Source of the DNA: Musa acuminata AAA Group
Taxonomy: Eukaryota; Streptophyta; Magnoliopsida; Zingiberales; Musaceae
Direction of reading: 5' to 3'
Length of the DNA stretch: 64,000 bases
Assembly (NCBI RefSeq): GCF_036884655.1
Contig: NC_088340.1
Location: forward strand, 4,919,501-4,983,500
Shown here: positions 61,601-64,000 of the stretch, piece after piece
How the letters are laid out: each line of letters opens with the position of its first letter
Numbering within the stretch: position 1 is the first letter of the stretch
Translations under genes and position numbers: made by a program
Notes under the pieces: generated by a model
The model's database searches: none
The model's input: the letters and a program-made list of their open reading frames with translations, nothing else
What the model was told of the DNA's origin: nothing

Positions 61601-62278
61601 CTAAACCCAAATGAAAAAGAGAAAAAAAAAAAGTCAAACGGAAGAAGGAATTGTACGTACCGATTCCAAGGCAAGGAATGCATTTGCAGATCGTCTCACG
61701 CCCCTTTTTGTTGTAGTAGCTAACGAACCCCGTCCCCTGGCAACTCCTACACTTCCCCGTCCATTCGTACACCATAGGTTTACAATCCTTCCAGGACAGA
61801 AGAACAAAGATGACTAAGGACCTCACAGTTACCGAAACCGATCCAGCAAAGCTAGAAATAAACAAGTACAATCTGCAACCTGGACATCGGGATCACATTG
61901 GAGCCGGCGGTCGATCTCCTGCTGCGACACAGGGGACGAATCCGGGTAGGTCATCGGCAGCGGCAGGGCGTCGGAATCGTCGGCCAGGTAGCTCTCCCTG
62001 TCCCGAGACCACCACCACCACTTCTTCTTCTTCTTCTTGCCGTCGTTGTTCTGGCTCTTGCTCTCCTCCTTGGCGTTAACCCGAATCCCGGGGTCCCGAG
62101 CGGCCATTCTTCCTCCATCAGGCGGGTCGCGCCGGGGTCGGAACCAGTCCGATGAGGTGGCAGCGGCGTCGGAGGCGTCCGCCGCGGCGCGGCAGCGCAG
62201 GAGGGAGTGGGAAGAGAAGCGGAGAAGAGGTGTGGATGGGGGCTTGGAGAGAAAGGAATTAGGGCTGGCGAGGGCCAT
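58700..62278 (-). CDS. Chloroplast-targeted DnaJ-type cysteine-rich zinc-finger protein
   Basis: Minus-strand exons 61880-62278, 61661-61787 and 58700-58773 total 600 nt, or 199 residues. Exon 3 is 2.9 kb downstream; it reads [20 protein letters not shown] then KPP and a stop, which completes the family's C-terminus exactly in phase. A Ser/Arg-rich, acid-poor N-terminus (residues 1-33) looks like a plastid transit peptide. Residues 81-90 are the odd run [10 protein letters not shown]. The conserved core starts at [20 protein letters not shown] and contains two zinc-binding repeats, CRSCQGTG (146-153) and CIPCLGIG (169-176), of the DnaJ CxxCxGxG class, but no J domain. Such proteins act as thiol or chaperone-like factors in plastids; this member's target is unknown. 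Intron 2 (58774-61660) holds no other recognisable gene. Confidence 0.88.
58774..61660 (-). other. Long second intron of the zinc-finger gene
   Basis: A 2.9 kb AT-rich intron with a GGTACGT donor at 61660 and a TTATTTAG acceptor at 58774. I saw no transposon ends, RNA gene or coding exon inside it. Confidence 0.8.
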
Positions 62279-63335
62279 GGTTAGGGTTTGAGAAATCCAA
62301 CAGGAAGAAGAGAGAAGTCATCTCCTCCACTAACCCCTAACCCTCCCCCATCGGAGTTGCTCCTATGCTCCGATGAGAACGAGACGAGGTGGCGTCGCGG
62401 AGGGTAATGCACCCAACCAGATAACAGCATAAGGGGTTTCTTTTAAGCGGTTTAATGACCGTTCGTTTGTCGGCACTTGATCTGTGATCTTGATGAACGG
62501 AGATCCCTCACCGAAATGGAACCCCAGCGCAGCAAAGTGATAGCTTTCCGAAGGCGTCTGCTCTTACCCGATTGGCTACCCCTGCAACGACTGGCCTAGA
62601 TACGCGTTAGCCCACCATGGGTCCCTTCCAAAAGTTGATAGTGCAGGAGCTGGAAACAGATTCGCAAATGGTTCGGACCAAACAGGCACCACCATGAGAT
62701 CATGAATGACGCAAAACGTGGTATATTTTGCTTCCCGCACGTGTTTCTCCTACCATTTCTTGTCACGCGGCACAAGTGTTAGTTCGTGTTCTCACAGGCC
62801 AAACTTTCCGGGTCCACAGCTGGGTCCCACCAACAAGGGTTATACGAAAGTAGACGTGAACCCACAAATACCGCTTTTCACTATATTTACGTTTTTTTAT
62901 AGTATCAAGAGTGTAATGACCATTTTTATTAGAATTTAGGGTCTTTTTTGTTATTGGATGCATTTTGTTTGGTTGCGTTTCGGCTTCAGCAACTCCAATT
63001 GTATGCACAATAGTAGTACAATTCTGAGGTTGAAAAATGTATATCAGTAGAGCTAATCGTAAAGCATCAACAATTGCCAAGAAAACAATGGAAAAATGTA
63101 TATATACTGCAGCCAATTCAAACATTTGCAATCAAGTTCAACTACAAGCAAAACAAGGATGAACAGCGGCTGAGAGATCCACAACAGCGTCTCTCTAATG
63201 AACTAAAGTTAGGCAAATCTTTGCTGCAACATGTACAACGACAACAAAAGCAGCCACAGACCATGATCTCAGTAAAATCTTCACATGACAAAGCGCTTTG
63301 CTGTATTCTGGTGACGCTTTTCGTTCGTCCAGAGA
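62279..63335. other. Promoter region of the zinc-finger gene and 3' flank of the LRR gene
   Basis: GC-richer near 62280-62700, then AT-rich. Short ORFs only. No TATA box was identified with confidence for the zinc-finger gene. Confidence 0.45.
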
Positions 63336-64000
63336 TCAGAGTCCATAGTTTCCAGGAGACACCCTGTTAAGTTGCCAGATTCAGGTGTTTGGCAGCAGGG
63401 AAACGTTTAGTTGAATTGGAAGATGAAAAGCCAAGAACAGAACTCACTGAATAATGGTTCCCTTTCTCTGTTTTAGACTGTCTGGAAGTGGACCTTGGAG
63501 ATTGTTGTTCTGCAGATATCTTGACAAAGAATGAAATCTGTTAGTACAGGATGAGTCTGTGGTTTTGATAATCATGCAGAGTGAGAATTCCTTTACTTAC
63601 AACTCTTGAAGTTTCGGAAGGTATCCTAGTGATGGAGAAACTGTTCCACTCAGCTGGTTGTTTTCCAAGTGCCTTCATTTGGCAAACAGGATTATCCAGG
63701 ATAAGGAAGAAGACCCAAGTAATGAACTGAGGAAACAGGAAATGCTTTCTTGTTGGAGCTTACAGAGAAGCTAGATGTTTGAGTGAGCTCATGTCGGGTA
63801 TAGGACCAGAGAGTTTGTTCCCTCCAAGCCAACTACAAGCACCACATTACTGTCATTCATCTCACTGTGTAGACCTCATTATACTGCAACACTAGTTTTG
63901 TTGCAGATGGAAGTGCATCTCTGACATCGTAAAAGCAATTGAAGAAGCTTACATGCTTGAGATTGCAGTTAACTTGGCTATGCTGCTAGGTAGTGATCCG
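63336..64000 (-). CDS. Leucine-rich-repeat protein, 3' end (continues past the window end)
   Basis: Minus-strand exons: 63953-64000 (partial), 63764-63832, 63601-63672, 63448-63519, 63336-63363. Three are LRR-sized (69 or 72 nt) with matching phases. The translation contains LPSSIAKLTAISSI, WLGGNKLSGPIPDMSSLKHL, LHLENNQLSGTVSPSLGYL, LYLQNNNLQGPLPDSLKQR and ends GTIIQVSPGNYGL. Each repeat follows the plant extracellular LxxNxLxGxxP pattern. After the last repeat there is no membrane helix or kinase domain. The protein therefore probably belongs to the malectin-like or di-glucose-binding plus LRR proteins rather than to receptor kinases; the N-terminal part needed to tell is outside the window. 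If the CA|GTGAGT donor at 63448 were not used, the frame would stop after GTIIQ. Confidence 0.82.

Overview
This is a window of nuclear genomic DNA from a flowering plant, very probably a monocot. Genes have many GT-AG introns, proteins match plant-only families, one intronless gene is strongly GC-rich, and LTR retrotransposon debris lies between genes. A banana-family (Musaceae) origin is my best guess from the overall look; the sequence alone does not prove it. No bacterial, viral or CRISPR feature was seen.

Layout. 1-1.9 kb (-): 5' part of a MIP1-type leucine-zipper/DUF547 gene whose first intron carries three tandem ~277 bp repeats. 2.4-6.5 kb: no supportable gene. 6.6-8.6 kb (+): complete 8-exon serine carboxypeptidase-like gene. 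9.5-14.5 kb (-): complete 6-exon RBP45/47-type RNA-binding protein with three RRMs. 14.5-18.8 kb: intergenic, with a gypsy-like remnant and a broken DNA-level copy of part of the neighbouring patatin gene. 18.8-21.8 kb (+): complete 7-exon patatin-like phospholipase. 22.5-23.4 kb (-): intronless carboxylesterase. 23.8-29.5 kb: retrotransposon graveyard, including a SIRE-type copia LTR next to a copia RNase H relic. 29.7-30.2 kb (+): small single-pass membrane protein. 31.9-32.3 kb: an LTR with a primer-binding site. 33.6-34.3 kb (-): two-exon gene of unknown function. 35.7-51.4 kb (+): complete 18-exon cytosolic phenylalanyl-tRNA synthetase alpha subunit whose introns hold two hAT-like elements. 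52.5-54.3 kb: a fold-back element and a relative. 55.3-56.0 kb (-): small plant-specific protein. 58.7-62.3 kb (-): plastid DnaJ-type zinc-finger protein whose last exon lies 2.9 kb away across an intron. 63.3-64.0 kb (-): 3' end of a leucine-rich-repeat protein gene running off the window.

The genes are an ordinary mix of housekeeping (tRNA charging, RNA binding), hydrolases (carboxypeptidase, phospholipase, carboxylesterase) and plant-specific proteins. They form no pathway or cluster, and I found no convincing new multi-gene system. The more unusual signals are structural: two coding introns that appear to use GC-AG splice sites, each with a GT a few bases downstream that would break the frame; two related GC-rich hAT-like insertions in adjacent introns of one gene, each with a near-perfect 8 bp target duplication; a 78 bp intron that can be read through in frame; and the tandem intronic repeats. 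All exon models were made by eye from splice signals, reading phase and family knowledge. Six of the gene models were checked by exon-length arithmetic.
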